A model generated the notes under the pieces. It made no database searches and was not told where the DNA came from. It worked only from the letters and a program-made list of their open reading frames with translations. This document shows positions 49,632 to 58,792 of a DNA stretch of 64,000 nt, piece by piece. Where the stretch lies: NCBI GenBank assembly GCA_019638615.1, contig JAHBTL010000014.1, positions 79,154 through 143,153 on the forward strand, in the 5' to 3' direction. The DNA is from Chitinophagaceae bacterium. Lineage in GTDB: Bacteria > Bacteroidota > Bacteroidia > Chitinophagales > Chitinophagaceae. Both the position numbers and the translations under genes were made by a program. Numbering within the stretch: position 1 is the first letter of the stretch; every line of letters starts with the position of its first letter.

Positions 49632-52010
49632 TTAAAATTTAAGTGCAACACTACCGATGAATCTTGCAGGCGGTTGCGGTGTAAGCCGCACCGACCACAT
49701 TTTTTCGCTTGTAAGGTTATCCACTTTTAGCCCGATGCGGTATTTGGGATGATCAAAGAAAACCGTAGCGTCAAATGTTTTATATGCCGGAACAATGATT
49801 TTAGATGTTTGTGTATTGGTCTGGAAAGAAGAGCTGCCCATATTGCCGCCAAAGCCGGCGCCCAATCCTTTCAGTGCTCCATTCATTACCCTGTAGCTAA
49901 GCCAGAAATTGAAAATTTTTGCAGGGCCAGATAGCGCGGGTCTGAGTCCGTTCACGGAAGCATCAGCCCTGGTATATTTGCTTTCATTATACGCATAGCC
50001 TGCTACTATATTAAAGCCCGGGAAAGGGTTAGCCGTAATATCCACTTCCACTCCTCGGCTCAACTGCGTGCCATCCTGTATGGAATAATTGATATCATCA
50101 GGATCAGTACGCAGCACATTTTCCACCCGGATATCATAGTAGCTTACAGTACCGGATAAACGCCTGCTGAACGCATCTGCTTTTATACCGAACTCCAGTT
50201 GGTTGGCATGCTCAGGCTTAAATATCGTTCCGTCTTTGGCATTGCCGCTCCGGTTGAAAAAGCCGCTCATGTAATTGCCAAAAACAGAAAGCTGGTCATC
50301 TACCACTTCGTATGCCAGTCCGAATTTATGCGAGAGGGAAGTTTGCGTAAAAGGCCCCGTTTGCGTGCCACCGGTGCTCAGTCCACCGCTAATTTCTCCG
50401 GTAGTCACATTGTATACACCATTAAAATGATAATTATCCACGCGCAGGCTGACCATTGCCACGAACCGTTTGGTAATATTAAATACATCAGAGATATAAG
50501 CGGCATAAGTATCATCGCTATTATGCTCCTTACGCGGCGTTGCACTCATAGACAGCGAATCTACCAAAGCCCGGGTAATACGGTAAGAGGTAGAGGGGTT
50601 GATAAAATTAACGGTAGGCATATTGTTTACATGCATCCTGTCAAGGTCACTGAAATTGTTATAGTAATCCACTCCCACCACCATCCTGTTCCTGTGATTA
50701 CCAATTTTAAAATCGCCTATGAAATTCTGCTGAATATCAGTAGCAATAAAGGCGGTATAGCCTGTAATTACCTGCGCACGAAGCGTGGAATCGGTACGGC
50801 CATTTAAAGCGCTGATGTAACCGTTAATGGTTGATCTTGCCCTGGATACAACGGTCTGCGATGTCCACTGATCTGATATTTTATAGTTCGCCTGGATAAA
50901 ATAATTGAACATCTGGGTTTGATAGGGCAGGTCGTTGCTGAGAAAAGTTTTTTTATACGGGAACTGCATATCTACAATAGACTGTGTTTTGTTGCTGCCG
51001 GTATATGGGTTAAAGCGTACTACGGAAGTACCCTTTGTTTGCCCGAACTCAATATCCACCAAAAGAGAAAGCCTGTCTGTAACCTGATAAGAAAAGCTGG
51101 GCGCAAGGCTGATGTTATTGGTGAACCCGAGATCCTGGAAGCTGCGTTCAAACGTAGTAGCAGCATTCAAACGGAATAAAGCGGTGCGGTCTGCGTTTAC
51201 CGGTGTATTGATGTCGGCAGTAAAGCGGTTATAGTTCCAACTGCCGCCGAAGTAAGCAACTTCGCCGCCAAATGCATTATAAGGTTTTTTGGTAACGCGG
51301 TTGTATAAACCGCCATAGCTGCTGGAAATGCTTGTACCGAACAAAGTAGTGGAAGGCCCTTTTATCACTTCCAGCCTTTCGAGGTTCACGGGATCAATCA
51401 CAGAAAAAGCGGCGCCAGCTACACCATTTCTTGCATTCGGCTCGGTATCAAAGCCGCGTGAGCGGAAGGTTACACGTCCCTGGTTAGCGATCATAGGCAC
51501 ACCTGCACCCGGAACATTTTTGGAAACACTGCCTAAGTCTACCGCCATTTGCTCCGCAACCAACGCCTTGGTAACAGTAGTATATACCTGCGGGTTTTCA
51601 AGATTCTTCAGTGGAAGCCGGGCCACGAACCCGCTTTCTTTTCTTGAAAACTTATTGACGTTCCCAAATATGGTGATCTCCTGCAACGCACGAATATTTT
51701 CTTCCGTGAGCTTAAAATCCACCAGTGCATCCTGTTCTGATACCACTTCCACCGGGATATCTTTTTGCTTATAGCCGATCATTTGTATGCGAACGGTATA
51801 TTTTCCGGGTGCTATATTGCTGAACCTGAAATTGCCTTTGGTATCGGTAAGTGTTGTCTTCTTTAATTCGAGTAATGAAACAGAAACCATTTCAAGCGGC
51901 TCATTGTCTACAGAAGTAATAGTGCCGGAAACTGATCCTGCGCCGGATTGAGCGAAACACACGATGTTAAGAAAAAATAATAAAATGGATAGTAGTAATC
52001 TTGATGACAT
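49632..52010 (-). CDS. TonB-dependent siderophore receptor (FhuA-like)
   Basis: Outer-membrane receptor of 792 residues with a signal peptide (LLSILLFFLNIVCFAQ), a CarboxypepD_reg-like domain (about 24-105), a plug with VTKALVAEQMAVDLGSVSKN, RVTFRSRGFDTEPNARNGVA and LERLEVIKGPSTTLFG, and a barrel ending in FIGSVALKF. The plug pattern is that of the FhuA/FecA-type siderophore receptors, which supports a ferric hydroxamate or similar ligand. It is divergent from the AraC gene at 52221 and followed by DUF4198 and a PepSY remnant. Confidence 0.93.
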   Translation of the reverse strand: MSSRLLLSILLFFLNIVCFAQSGAGSVSGTITSVDNEPLEMVSVSLLELKKTTLTDTKGNFRFSNIAPGKYTVRIQMIGYKQKDIPVEVVSEQDALVDFKLTEENIRALQEITIFGNVNKFSRKESGFVARLPLKNLENPQVYTTVTKALVAEQMAVDLGSVSKNVPGAGVPMIANQGRVTFRSRGFDTEPNARNGVAGAAFSVIDPVNLERLEVIKGPSTTLFGTSISSSYGGLYNRVTKKPYNAFGGEVAYFGGSWNYNRFTADINTPVNADRTALFRLNAATTFERSFQDLGFTNNISLAPSFSYQVTDRLSLLVDIEFGQTKGTSVVRFNPYTGSNKTQSIVDMQFPYKKTFLSNDLPYQTQMFNYFIQANYKISDQWTSQTVVSRARSTINGYISALNGRTDSTLRAQVITGYTAFIATDIQQNFIGDFKIGNHRNRMVVGVDYYNNFSDLDRMHVNNMPTVNFINPSTSYRITRALVDSLSMSATPRKEHNSDDTYAAYISDVFNITKRFVAMVSLRVDNYHFNGVYNVTTGEISGGLSTGGTQTGPFTQTSLSHKFGLAYEVVDDQLSVFGNYMSGFFNRSGNAKDGTIFKPEHANQLEFGIKADAFSRRLSGTVSYYDIRVENVLRTDPDDINYSIQDGTQLSRGVEVDITANPFPGFNIVAGYAYNESKYTRADASVNGLRPALSGPAKIFNFWLSYRVMNGALKGLGAGFGGNMGSSSFQTNTQTSKIIVPAYKTFDATVFFDHPKYRIGLKVDNLTSEKMWSVRLTPQPPARFIGSVALKF

Positions 52011-52036
52011 AAACAGTCTGTTTGATTTAATGATTG

Positions 52037-52102
52037 CAAGATTGCTGAAATAAAAGAAGAGGCTATTATGAGATTGGAAAAAATAATTTATGAGATAAGG
52101 AA
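52037..52102 (-). promoter_or_regulatory. AraC-type operator and promoter of the FhuA-like receptor
   Basis: On the minus strand TTCCTTATCTCATAA (from 52102) and TTCCAATCTCATAA (from 52079) are direct repeats spaced 22-23 bp. The proximal TTCC is 35 bp upstream of a -7-like box CAATCTTG (52044-52037). This is one base from the geometry of the other five promoters. Confidence 0.6.
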
Positions 52103-52220
52103 AAAAGAGATAGGCGCTAAAAGAAAAAATTTAAAATTACTTTAGAATTGAGGTGTTCTTTTGCCTCGCCTGACCTGAATGCTCAATGGTTGCTATCCAA
52201 AAAAGTCAGGAACATACTGA

Positions 52221-53111
52221 ATGAAAGCAAAGCCAAACCCGGATCGAAAAAGAAATGAAGTCAATATCGTATCAACTCCTTTGTTCTCCATTTCTTTTTA
52301 CAGGGGCGCGGGTTCCTTTTCAATTCATTCCCAACATCAGAAAAATTTCCCGCTTGCGCTTGTTATGGTCTGTAGGGGACAATCTGTATCGGTCAAAACA
52401 AGCGCTTCGCTTGCTGTACCAATACACATCAACCGGTGCCAGCTCTTCTTTGAAAAAGGGTTAAATCCAAAATTTTCATATAAAGGATCAGAGAACTGGG
52501 AATTTTTTGAAATAAGAATGTCTCCTTCATTATTGAACGGGCTGCCCATTGTATGCCCTGCCTGGAATTCCTTTATGAAAAAACTGGCAAAGAATAAAGC
52601 GGCCATTCTTTCGGATTTAAATATATATTACAGAAATACGCTTAAGGATACGGCTTATTCTCTTTTAAATGAACAGTTTGCCGAACTCACACTTCGGGAA
52701 AAATATTTTTATGTGAAGGTGCAGGAAATATTGCTGCATGTATTGCAGGAATTATTATTGTCTGCAGAAGCGAACGTTGTGGCTACCGCCAAACAACAGT
52801 TACTGGCTTCAAAAATAAAGCAGATACTTGATAAGGCACAAACCAGCAAAGACTTTACCATGCAGTCTCTTTCAAAGGATCTGGATACCAATGAAACAAC
52901 GTTAAAACAATCCTTTAAAATAGTAACCGGCACCACTATTTACCAGTATTACCTGCATAAGCAAATGAAGCTCGCACAGCAATTATTGAGTAACGGATTC
53001 CCTGTTGCAGATATAGCGATTAAGGTAGGTTATAGTACTGTAGGTCATTTTTCACACCAATTCAAAAAATATTTCGGTACAAATCCAAATAATTTCAGGA
53101 ACAGAGTATGA
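52221..53111 (+). CDS. AraC family transcriptional regulator (shorter type)
   Basis: Regulator of 296 residues. The effector domain is shorter and different from the other AraC proteins in the window. The C-terminal domain (about 198-294) has FTMQSLSKDLDTNETTLKQS and VADIAIKVGYSTVGHFSHQF, ending FGTNPNNFRN. It is divergent from the FhuA-like receptor at 49632-52010, whose promoter carries the operator repeats. An ATG at 52254 (MKSISYQ is in another frame) does not compete; in-frame alternatives are absent until the domain itself. Confidence 0.88.
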   Translation: MKAKPNPDRKRNEVNIVSTPLFSISFYRGAGSFSIHSQHQKNFPLALVMVCRGQSVSVKTSASLAVPIHINRCQLFFEKGLNPKFSYKGSENWEFFEIRMSPSLLNGLPIVCPAWNSFMKKLAKNKAAILSDLNIYYRNTLKDTAYSLLNEQFAELTLREKYFYVKVQEILLHVLQELLLSAEANVVATAKQQLLASKIKQILDKAQTSKDFTMQSLSKDLDTNETTLKQSFKIVTGTTIYQYYLHKQMKLAQQLLSNGFPVADIAIKVGYSTVGHFSHQFKKYFGTNPNNFRNRV

Positions 53112-53484
53112 TATGAGCATCTGAGCTAAAATGCATAGGCGTGATCCATATTGAGTATGTCACCAATTTGTAAAACCATTTTATTTTCTTATCTCATAAA
53201 TCGAATTTCCAATTTTCGAAAATCACTTCCGGGATTTATACTCATTTTTGATCCATCGATTGCAAGTCTCTTTCCGGGCAAAGGTTATTGTCTCGTGGAA
53301 AAGCAATGTAGTGCAGCAGGATCAAAGCCGGGTTTTCCACCAATATCCATTGCTCCCGATCATTACGATCCGATGGTGTTACTGACAACCACTATCGAAT
53401 AAAATCACGTGTTTTCTTTATTCTGAATAAGGAGGAGTATTCCACATGTATTCCTTCATCATTAAACAATTTTATGCATTTCAC
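53112..53484. other. 373 bp gap without a recognisable gene
   Basis: No coding sequence, promoter or stable hairpin stood out between the AraC gene and the ankyrin gene. A short plus-strand open frame (53151-53402) has no recognisable features. The promoter of the ankyrin operon should be here. Confidence 0.5.
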
Positions 53485-54963
53485 ATGAAAAATATTATCC
53501 TGTTAGTATGCTTTGCATGTTTTTCTTTTTCAGCCGTTGCGCAGAAAAACACTTTACACGATTTTGACTTCTGGAGAGCCAAGCCTGATCTTGAAAAGGT
53601 AAAGGCGGAAATAAACAAAGGGAACAGCCCGGCTGAGCCTGCAGAAAATGGAATGGATGCGGCGGCAATGGCCATCAACGCCCAGGCGGGCAATGATGTC
53701 ATCAAATTTCTTATTGAGCAGGGCGGCAGCAATATAAACAAGACCTTAACCTATGGCCGCACTTATATCTTCTGGGCCGCCAGCAGGGGCAATATAGAAT
53801 TAATGGAATACCTGGTGTCTAAAGGAGCTAAAGTGAACCTGCATGATCATTTTGGTTATTCGCCGCTGACAATTGCAGCATCCGGCGGGCAAACCAATAC
53901 CAAAATATATGATCTCTGTATCAGGGAAGGGCTCGTTCCCAAAAAAGAAATTGCGCGCGGAGGTACGAACGCACTGCTGCTTATAGCGCCTTACGACAAA
54001 GATTTTTCGATGATCGATTATTTTGTTTCCAAAGGAATAGATATTAAAAGCAAAGACTCCGCCGGCAATACCGCTTTCGATTATGCGGTAAGATCGGGTA
54101 GCGTTGATGTGCTGAAAAAGCTTACCAAAAAAGGGGTAAAATTCAACCCCAATATTATGTACACCGCAAGCGCGGGGGGACGCGGGGGGAGCATTGCCAC
54201 GCTGGATCTGTACAAATACCTGGAAGAACTGAAAGCCGACCCAAAGGCCACTTCTGCCAACGGCGACAATGTTTTTCATAATCTGGCAAGAAGGTCCGGA
54301 CAGGAGGAGATCATGAAGCATTTCCTATCCAAAGGCGTGGACATCAATAAGGCTAACAATGATGGAACTACTCCTTTTATGAATACCGCATATGTAAACC
54401 AGGATACGGCAACGCTGTCGTTCCTTTCCGCTTATGTAAAGGATATTAACCAGAAAAACAAAAGAGGACTTTCTGCATTATCCATGGCGGTAAGAAGAAA
54501 TACGCCCGATATTGTAAGCCTGCTGCTATCTAAGGGGGCTGACATCAACGTGACGGACGCCGAAGGATATACGCTCGCTTTTTATCTTATACATGCTTAT
54601 TCTCCCCAACGCCCGCAGGGTTTTGAAGCCAAGCTGAAAATACTCCGGGACAAAGGGCTGGATATAACTGCCCCGCAAAAAAACGGGAATACATTATACC
54701 ACATGGTGCTGTACAGGAACGGGTTGCCGTTGCTTAAACGGATAGAAGAATTTAAGGTAGATGTAAATGCCAAAAACAACGAAGGGCTTGCTCCTTTGCA
54801 CAAGGCGGCGCTGACTGCCAAAGACGACAGCATTCTTAAATACCTGCTTTCGATAGGTGCGAAAAAAGATGTGCAGACAGAATTCAATGAAACAGCCTAT
54901 GACTTGGCTAAAGAAAACGAATACCTCGCTAAAAACCATATTCCGATTGATTTCTTAAAATAA
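53485..54963 (+). CDS. exported ankyrin-repeat protein
   Basis: The start is set at ATG 53485, where a signal peptide begins (MKNIILLVCFACFSFSAVAQ). The 492-residue protein consists of about ten ankyrin repeats from about residue 40 to the end (for example YGRTYIFWAASRGNIELMEY, NDGTTPFMNTAYVNQDTATL, RGLSALSMAVRRNTPDIVSL). It should be a periplasmic protein-binding scaffold. It is the first gene of a run with DUF2271, a PepSY-flavodoxin reductase and, on the other strand, ApbE. Its role may be to organise or protect these redox proteins; this is inference from neighbourhood. Confidence 0.88.
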   Translation: MKNIILLVCFACFSFSAVAQKNTLHDFDFWRAKPDLEKVKAEINKGNSPAEPAENGMDAAAMAINAQAGNDVIKFLIEQGGSNINKTLTYGRTYIFWAASRGNIELMEYLVSKGAKVNLHDHFGYSPLTIAASGGQTNTKIYDLCIREGLVPKKEIARGGTNALLLIAPYDKDFSMIDYFVSKGIDIKSKDSAGNTAFDYAVRSGSVDVLKKLTKKGVKFNPNIMYTASAGGRGGSIATLDLYKYLEELKADPKATSANGDNVFHNLARRSGQEEIMKHFLSKGVDINKANNDGTTPFMNTAYVNQDTATLSFLSAYVKDINQKNKRGLSALSMAVRRNTPDIVSLLLSKGADINVTDAEGYTLAFYLIHAYSPQRPQGFEAKLKILRDKGLDITAPQKNGNTLYHMVLYRNGLPLLKRIEEFKVDVNAKNNEGLAPLHKAALTAKDDSILKYLLSIGAKKDVQTEFNETAYDLAKENEYLAKNHIPIDFLK

Positions 54964-54968
54964 GCAGG

Positions 54969-55007
54969 GCACGCCCGTGCAGCTTTTTCTTCCCGGATCT
55001 GTCCGGG
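54969..55007 (+). other. hairpins between ankyrin and DUF2271 genes
   Basis: A small stem GCAC/GTGC (54969-54980) followed by AGCTTTTTCTT and a second stem CCCGGA/TCCGGG (54992-55007) lie in the 84 bp gap. They could give partial termination inside the operon. Confidence 0.35.
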
Positions 55008-55047
55008 CCGGGTGTTCCATATTCCAGACTAAAACAATAAACAACAA

Positions 55048-55545
55048 ATGAAACATATTATCCTTCAAAGAATATTCCCGTTGATGATCGTCATCTTATT
55101 CTCTTCCATCACCGCGATGGCGCAAAAGCCCGGCCATACAAAATATAAATGCATGGTACAGATGACCAATTATGTGGGTGAGGCTGCCTATGTGGTCGTA
55201 TCTGTGATAAACCCCTCCGGGGCTTACGAAAAAACCCTGTATATGATGGGGCCCGATAAAAAATGGTACGATCATTTTAAAGCATGGTATAAATTCAACA
55301 CAAAGAGCCCTGCGAATTTAAGTGCTATTACCGGGGCTTCGGTAGCCGGCGGAGATCGCAGTGTCACCACTTTTGAAATTGAAGACGCGATAGTAGATGC
55401 AGGATACAAGCTTCGATTCGAAAGCGCGGTAGAAGATCAGAAGTATTATGAAAAAGACATCGAAATCGAGCTCACAAAAGAAAACCTGTCTAAAAAGACA
55501 GAAGGAACTAACTATATACGTTATATCCGATTCAGCTCAAATTAA
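55048..55545 (+). CDS. DUF2271 periplasmic protein
   Basis: Exported protein of 165 residues with a signal peptide ending in AMAQ. It shows the DUF2271 pattern: CMVQMTNYVGEAAYVVVSVI, LYMMGPDKKWYDHFKAWYKF, and SAITGASVAGGDRSVTTFEI. The segment SAITGAS (residues 92-98) resembles the ApbE flavinylation motif (D-x-x-S/T-G-A-T/S), but its first acidic residue is replaced by Ser92. DUF2271 genes cluster with ApbE and PepSY reductases, as here. It may be a flavin- or metal-binding carrier between the reductase and the periplasm. The next gene starts after 15 bp. Confidence 0.85.
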   Translation: MKHIILQRIFPLMIVILFSSITAMAQKPGHTKYKCMVQMTNYVGEAAYVVVSVINPSGAYEKTLYMMGPDKKWYDHFKAWYKFNTKSPANLSAITGASVAGGDRSVTTFEIEDAIVDAGYKLRFESAVEDQKYYEKDIEIELTKENLSKKTEGTNYIRYIRFSSN

Positions 55546-55560
55546 TCACCTGCAGGATAC

Positions 55561-57756
55561 ATGACCATATCAGTATGGAGGTACAGCCACCTGGCGCTGG
55601 CTTTATCCTCTTTTTTATTATTGTTGTTAGCTTCTGTAACAGGCATCATACTGGCGTTTGAACCCGTTTCTGTAAAAATGCTTCCTTATAAGGCAGACAA
55701 CTTTGACCACATCAGGCTTTCAGAAACTATTCCCGCGCTCAAAGAAAATTTTGAAGAAATAACAAGCATTGCGGTAGATGTAAACCAGTTCGTTGTTGTT
55801 GAGGGAATTGACAACGAAGGAGAAGCTGTGTCGGTATACGTTGATCCGCGCACAGGAAAAGCCATCGGCATTCCTGAAAAGAAAAGCGCTTTTTTCCAGT
55901 GGGTCACTTCTTTTCACCGTTCTTTATTCCTGAACGAGATCGGAAGGTTTTTCATAGGGCTTACGGCATTTCTTCTATTGCTGATCACGGTCTCCGGGAT
56001 TGTACTTATTATCCAGCGACAGAAAGGACTGAAACGTTTCTTTACTAAAATTGTAAGAGACAATTTTTACCAGTATTACCATGTACAGTTAGGCCGGCTG
56101 TTGCTTATACCCGTATTGTTGATCGCGCTTACAGGCACTTACCTGTCGCTGGTCCGTTTTAAAATAATCCCTGATCATAAGGTTAGCCAAAACGTAGACT
56201 TCGACTCCATCAAAGAAGAGCCCAAAAAAGAGTTGTCGGAATTTGATATTTTTAAAAACACTCCTTTGTCTGAAGTGCGGCTGGTAGAATTCCCTTTTTC
56301 TGAAGATGTGGAAGACTATTATACGTTAAAGCTAAAGAAAAGGGAGCTGACCGTTAACCAGGTTACCGGCGATATTTTGAGCGAGGCCGCGTACCCGGTA
56401 TCGTTTTTACTAACAGAGTTAAGCCTTGATCTGCATACAGGCAGAACCAACAGCATTTGGGCCGTCATTCTTGCGCTGGCATCCGCCAACATCCTGTTTT
56501 TTATATACTCCGGTTTTGCCATCACGCTGAAACGCAGATCAGGGTACGTAAAAAATAAATATAAAAAGCAGGATTGCAGCTATATCATACTGGTAGGTTC
56601 TGAAAACGGAACAACTTACAGGTTTGCAAAAGTGTTGTACCAGGCATTGCTCAAAGCCGGTCAGAAAGCTTTCGTGACTGAGCTTAACAATTATTCCGTT
56701 TTCCCGAAAGCCAAACACATGATCGTATTAACAGCCACTTATGGGCTGGGAGATCCGCCGTCTAATGCAGCGAAATTTACCAGGCTGCTGGAAAAAATGC
56801 CGCAGGCTCATCCTGTTCATTTCTCTGTATTGGGCTTTGGATCAAAATCCTACCCAGACTTTTGCAAGTTTGCATTTGATGTTAACCAGGCGGTGTCGGT
56901 TCAGGAATGGGCCGTTCCATTTCTTGAAGTTCATACAATAAACGATAAGTCGCCCGAAGAGTTTGGACAGTGGATGGATCTTTTGTCGCAAAAAATTGAT
57001 TTACCGCTCAGCTTCTCTGCCGATGCGCTTGCGGTAAAGCCCAAACGGTTGCACCAGCTTACTGTTGTGGATAAAACTGCGATCACGGAAGAAGATGGTT
57101 CGTTTTTCATTTCCATGAAACCCAAGAGAAGCATACGTTTTACATCCGGCGACCTGCTGGCAATTTATCCCGCCGATGATCACCGTGAGCGATTGTACTC
57201 CATAGCAAAAGTGGATGGCAACATACAGCTCAGCATCAAGCTGCATAAGCATGGGTTGGGCTCGGGCTTTCTCTACAGTCTCAGCTCGGGGCAGGTGATA
57301 AAGGCCGGAATAGACATCAACCCGCATTTTCATTTTCCCAAAAAGGCCCCGACGGTATTTATGATCTGCAATGGAACGGGCATCGCTCCATTCCTGGGGA
57401 TGATAAATGATAACCACAAAAAAACAGATTGCTACCTGTATTGCGGTTTCCGGGGAAGCTGCTCCTTTAAGCTTTACCAGGATTCGGTGAACGAAGGATT
57501 GCAAGCGCAAAAGCTAAAGGCATTGCGCCTTGCCTATTCCCGCGAAGGCAACAGGCAATATGTAAACGATCTCATCGCTCATGACCAGGAGCTCATTGCC
57601 CGCGCAATGAACGATGGTGCCGTTATTATGATCTGCGGCTCCCTTGTTATGCAAAAAGATGTACTCGAAATACTGGACGCAGCTTTTAAGAAAATAAATC
57701 ACAAAGAAGTGAGCTACTACCAGTCGCATAATAAAATACTGATGGACTGTTATTGA
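55561..57756 (+). CDS. PepSY-flavodoxin-ferredoxin reductase fusion (membrane reductase)
   Basis: Inner-membrane protein of 731 residues. The PepSY_TM part has four helices (about 12-33, 130-152, 180-199 and 298-324) with His10, His119, His174 and His292 near the helices, which are candidate haem ligands. It is followed by a flavodoxin-like FMN domain (about 341-485, ILVGSENGTTYRFAKVLYQA), an FAD domain with RLYSIAK (544-550) and a NAD(P) domain with ICNGTGIAPFLGMI (602-615). Electrons should pass from NAD(P)H through FAD and FMN across the membrane to a periplasmic acceptor, as in siderophore reductases. The acceptor may be the DUF2271 protein or a ferric chelate; this is inference. Confidence 0.9.
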   Translation: MTISVWRYSHLALALSSFLLLLLASVTGIILAFEPVSVKMLPYKADNFDHIRLSETIPALKENFEEITSIAVDVNQFVVVEGIDNEGEAVSVYVDPRTGKAIGIPEKKSAFFQWVTSFHRSLFLNEIGRFFIGLTAFLLLLITVSGIVLIIQRQKGLKRFFTKIVRDNFYQYYHVQLGRLLLIPVLLIALTGTYLSLVRFKIIPDHKVSQNVDFDSIKEEPKKELSEFDIFKNTPLSEVRLVEFPFSEDVEDYYTLKLKKRELTVNQVTGDILSEAAYPVSFLLTELSLDLHTGRTNSIWAVILALASANILFFIYSGFAITLKRRSGYVKNKYKKQDCSYIILVGSENGTTYRFAKVLYQALLKAGQKAFVTELNNYSVFPKAKHMIVLTATYGLGDPPSNAAKFTRLLEKMPQAHPVHFSVLGFGSKSYPDFCKFAFDVNQAVSVQEWAVPFLEVHTINDKSPEEFGQWMDLLSQKIDLPLSFSADALAVKPKRLHQLTVVDKTAITEEDGSFFISMKPKRSIRFTSGDLLAIYPADDHRERLYSIAKVDGNIQLSIKLHKHGLGSGFLYSLSSGQVIKAGIDINPHFHFPKKAPTVFMICNGTGIAPFLGMINDNHKKTDCYLYCGFRGSCSFKLYQDSVNEGLQAQKLKALRLAYSREGNRQYVNDLIAHDQELIARAMNDGAVIMICGSLVMQKDVLEILDAAFKKINHKEVSYYQSHNKILMDCY

Positions 57757-57793
57757 AACAGCCGTTGGGAGCTGAAGGATGTTCGCATGACTG

Positions 57794-58792
57794 TTATTCC
57801 GTTACCAAGTATTGCGAAAGAGGAAGGTTCGGGGTGGAAGAATAACTGCCGTCATCAGCTATCATAATGCAGCGCATTTCAGGAAAACGCCTCAACAAAC
57901 GCAACCCGGCTTTTTTACCCAATACCATAATAGAAGTGCTGAGACCGTTTGCCAGCTCAGCGCTGGCGCCAAAAACAGTCACGCTGCATAAGCCCGTTGC
58001 CGGGTAGCCCGTTTTGGGGTTGATGATATGCGCATAACGCTTCCCGTTAAATTCTACAAACTTTTCATAGCTGCCGGAAGTTACTACGGCGCCATCGTGC
58101 AGGGGTACGATAGCAAAAAGGCGACCAATATCTATCGGGTGGGTAATGCCGATGTTCCAGCTGCTGCCATCGGGCTGACTGCCCCAGGCATTCATATCGC
58201 CCGAAGCGTTTACAATACCGGCCGTAACGCCTTTCGTCAGCATCATGTCACGGCACTTATCGGCTGCATACCCTTTGCCCGTAGCGCCAAAGCCGATTTT
58301 CATGCCTTTCAGCTTCAGGAAAATGGTGCTGTTCTTCCTGTCAAGGATAATATTTTTATATCCCACTTTCGCCACTGATTTTTTTATGGCTTCGGGAGTT
58401 GGCATACTGGTCATGGAGCCATCGAATTTCCAGATCCTGTCCATTGCCGCAAAGCTTATATCAAAAGCCCCATTGGTAATTTCAGACAGGCGGATAGCCC
58501 TTTCCGTAAGGTCAAAAACTTCTTTATCCACTTTTACCGGTGCAATGCCTGCATGCTGGTTTACCTGCGATACCTGCGAATGAGGCTTCCAGTCGGAGAT
58601 CAGGTTTTCAATACGGGCAATTTCCGCAATGATGGTATCAATATTCGCTTCGGCCGAGGCAGTATCTTTGTCTACGATCGTGATATCAAACCTGCTGCCC
58701 ATAAGCGTCACCGGTCTTTTTCTGAGCGTTTGCGCAGTAATGTTTAAAGCAGGCAGAATAAGCATTATTAATAAAATACCTTTTGCTTTCAT
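57794..58792 (-). CDS. apbE: FAD:protein FMN transferase, ApbE family
   Basis: Exported enzyme of 332 residues with a signal peptide ending in ITAQ. It should attach FMN covalently to Ser/Thr of periplasmic proteins. Recognisable motifs are GAFDISFA (about 113-120), GATGKGYAAD, VNASGDMNAWG and the Mg-binding block DGAVVTSGSYEKFVEFNGKR followed by YAHIINPKTGYPATG. The glycine motif reads GFGATGKG instead of the usual GGIAKG, so it belongs to a divergent Bacteroidota group. It is convergent with the PepSY fusion gene (37 bp between stops), and the DUF2271 protein is the most likely substrate in the window. Confidence 0.9.
   Translation of the reverse strand: MKAKGILLIMLILPALNITAQTLRKRPVTLMGSRFDITIVDKDTASAEANIDTIIAEIARIENLISDWKPHSQVSQVNQHAGIAPVKVDKEVFDLTERAIRLSEITNGAFDISFAAMDRIWKFDGSMTSMPTPEAIKKSVAKVGYKNIILDRKNSTIFLKLKGMKIGFGATGKGYAADKCRDMMLTKGVTAGIVNASGDMNAWGSQPDGSSWNIGITHPIDIGRLFAIVPLHDGAVVTSGSYEKFVEFNGKRYAHIINPKTGYPATGLCSVTVFGASAELANGLSTSIMVLGKKAGLRLLRRFPEMRCIMIADDGSYSSTPNLPLSQYLVTE

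Noticed and set aside
50199-50807. 202-codon open frame antisense to the TBDR at 49632
   Set aside because: Shadow of the TBDR coding sequence with no recognisable domain or start signal.
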